From Theodoxus fluviatilis (lineage: Eukaryota; Mollusca; Gastropoda; Cycloneritida; Neritidae), in assembly GCA_034096865.1 (NCBI GenBank), contig JAWQFJ010001220.1, positions 17,501 to 32,500 on the forward strand: a DNA stretch of 15,000 nt, given 5' to 3'. Made by a program: the position numbers and the translations under genes. This document shows, piece by piece, positions 14,986-15,000 of this stretch. The notes beneath the pieces were generated by a model. That model did not search any database and had not been told where the DNA came from. It was given only the letters and a program-made list of their open reading frames with translations. Each line of letters opens with the position of its first letter. Positions within the stretch are counted from its first letter, which is position 1.

Positions 14986-15000
14986 AAGCAGTAGGCCCTA

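Overview
The window looks like non-coding DNA from an animal genome. I could not identify a host gene with confidence. The grounds are dense di-, tri- and tetranucleotide microsatellites, several classes of LINE retrotransposon nested in one another, minisatellites, and no operon-like gene packing. The mix (L1/Tx1-like, RTE-like and CR1/L2-like LINEs plus long TC, CATC and CA repeats) suits a marine invertebrate, most likely a mollusc. That assignment is inference, not something the bases prove.

Layout. 1-2730: microsatellites, a possible remnant of a Tc1/mariner-type transposase (1126-1353), a short 417-bp transposon with a perfect 9-bp target-site duplication (1505-1921), a C-rich tract and a CpG-rich block (2156-2545). 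2960-10851: one old, decayed LINE on the minus strand (the 'outer LINE'), cut into three pieces by two later insertions. The first is a 4.46-kb L1/Tx1-like element on the minus strand (3157-7613, 14-bp duplication), whose long ORF2 is open except for one TGA. The second is a 5'-truncated RTE-like copy on the plus strand (8585-8987, 13-bp duplication). The outer LINE's reading frame resumes on the far side of each insertion, which proves the nesting. 10852-11406: a GA repeat, a 3-base assembly gap, then the 3' end of a CR1/L2-like LINE on the plus strand. 11407-11723: CATC repeats and a 25-base C run.

12200-14570 holds no recognisable gene but is rich in ordered short motifs. It has eight identical 32-bp units, each with a consensus inverted CCAAT (NF-Y) box, set between two copies of the palindrome GTCACGTGAC; a three-copy 51-bp repeat; and a 69-bp tandem repeat built around an 18-bp perfect palindrome. 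At 14573-14985 is a second copy of the 1505-1921 element, same orientation, with its own different 9-bp duplication.

The genes present are transposon genes and do not form a pathway. The most novel items are the short 9-bp-duplication element family, with a near-terminal hairpin kept by a compensatory change, and the phased CCAAT minisatellite.
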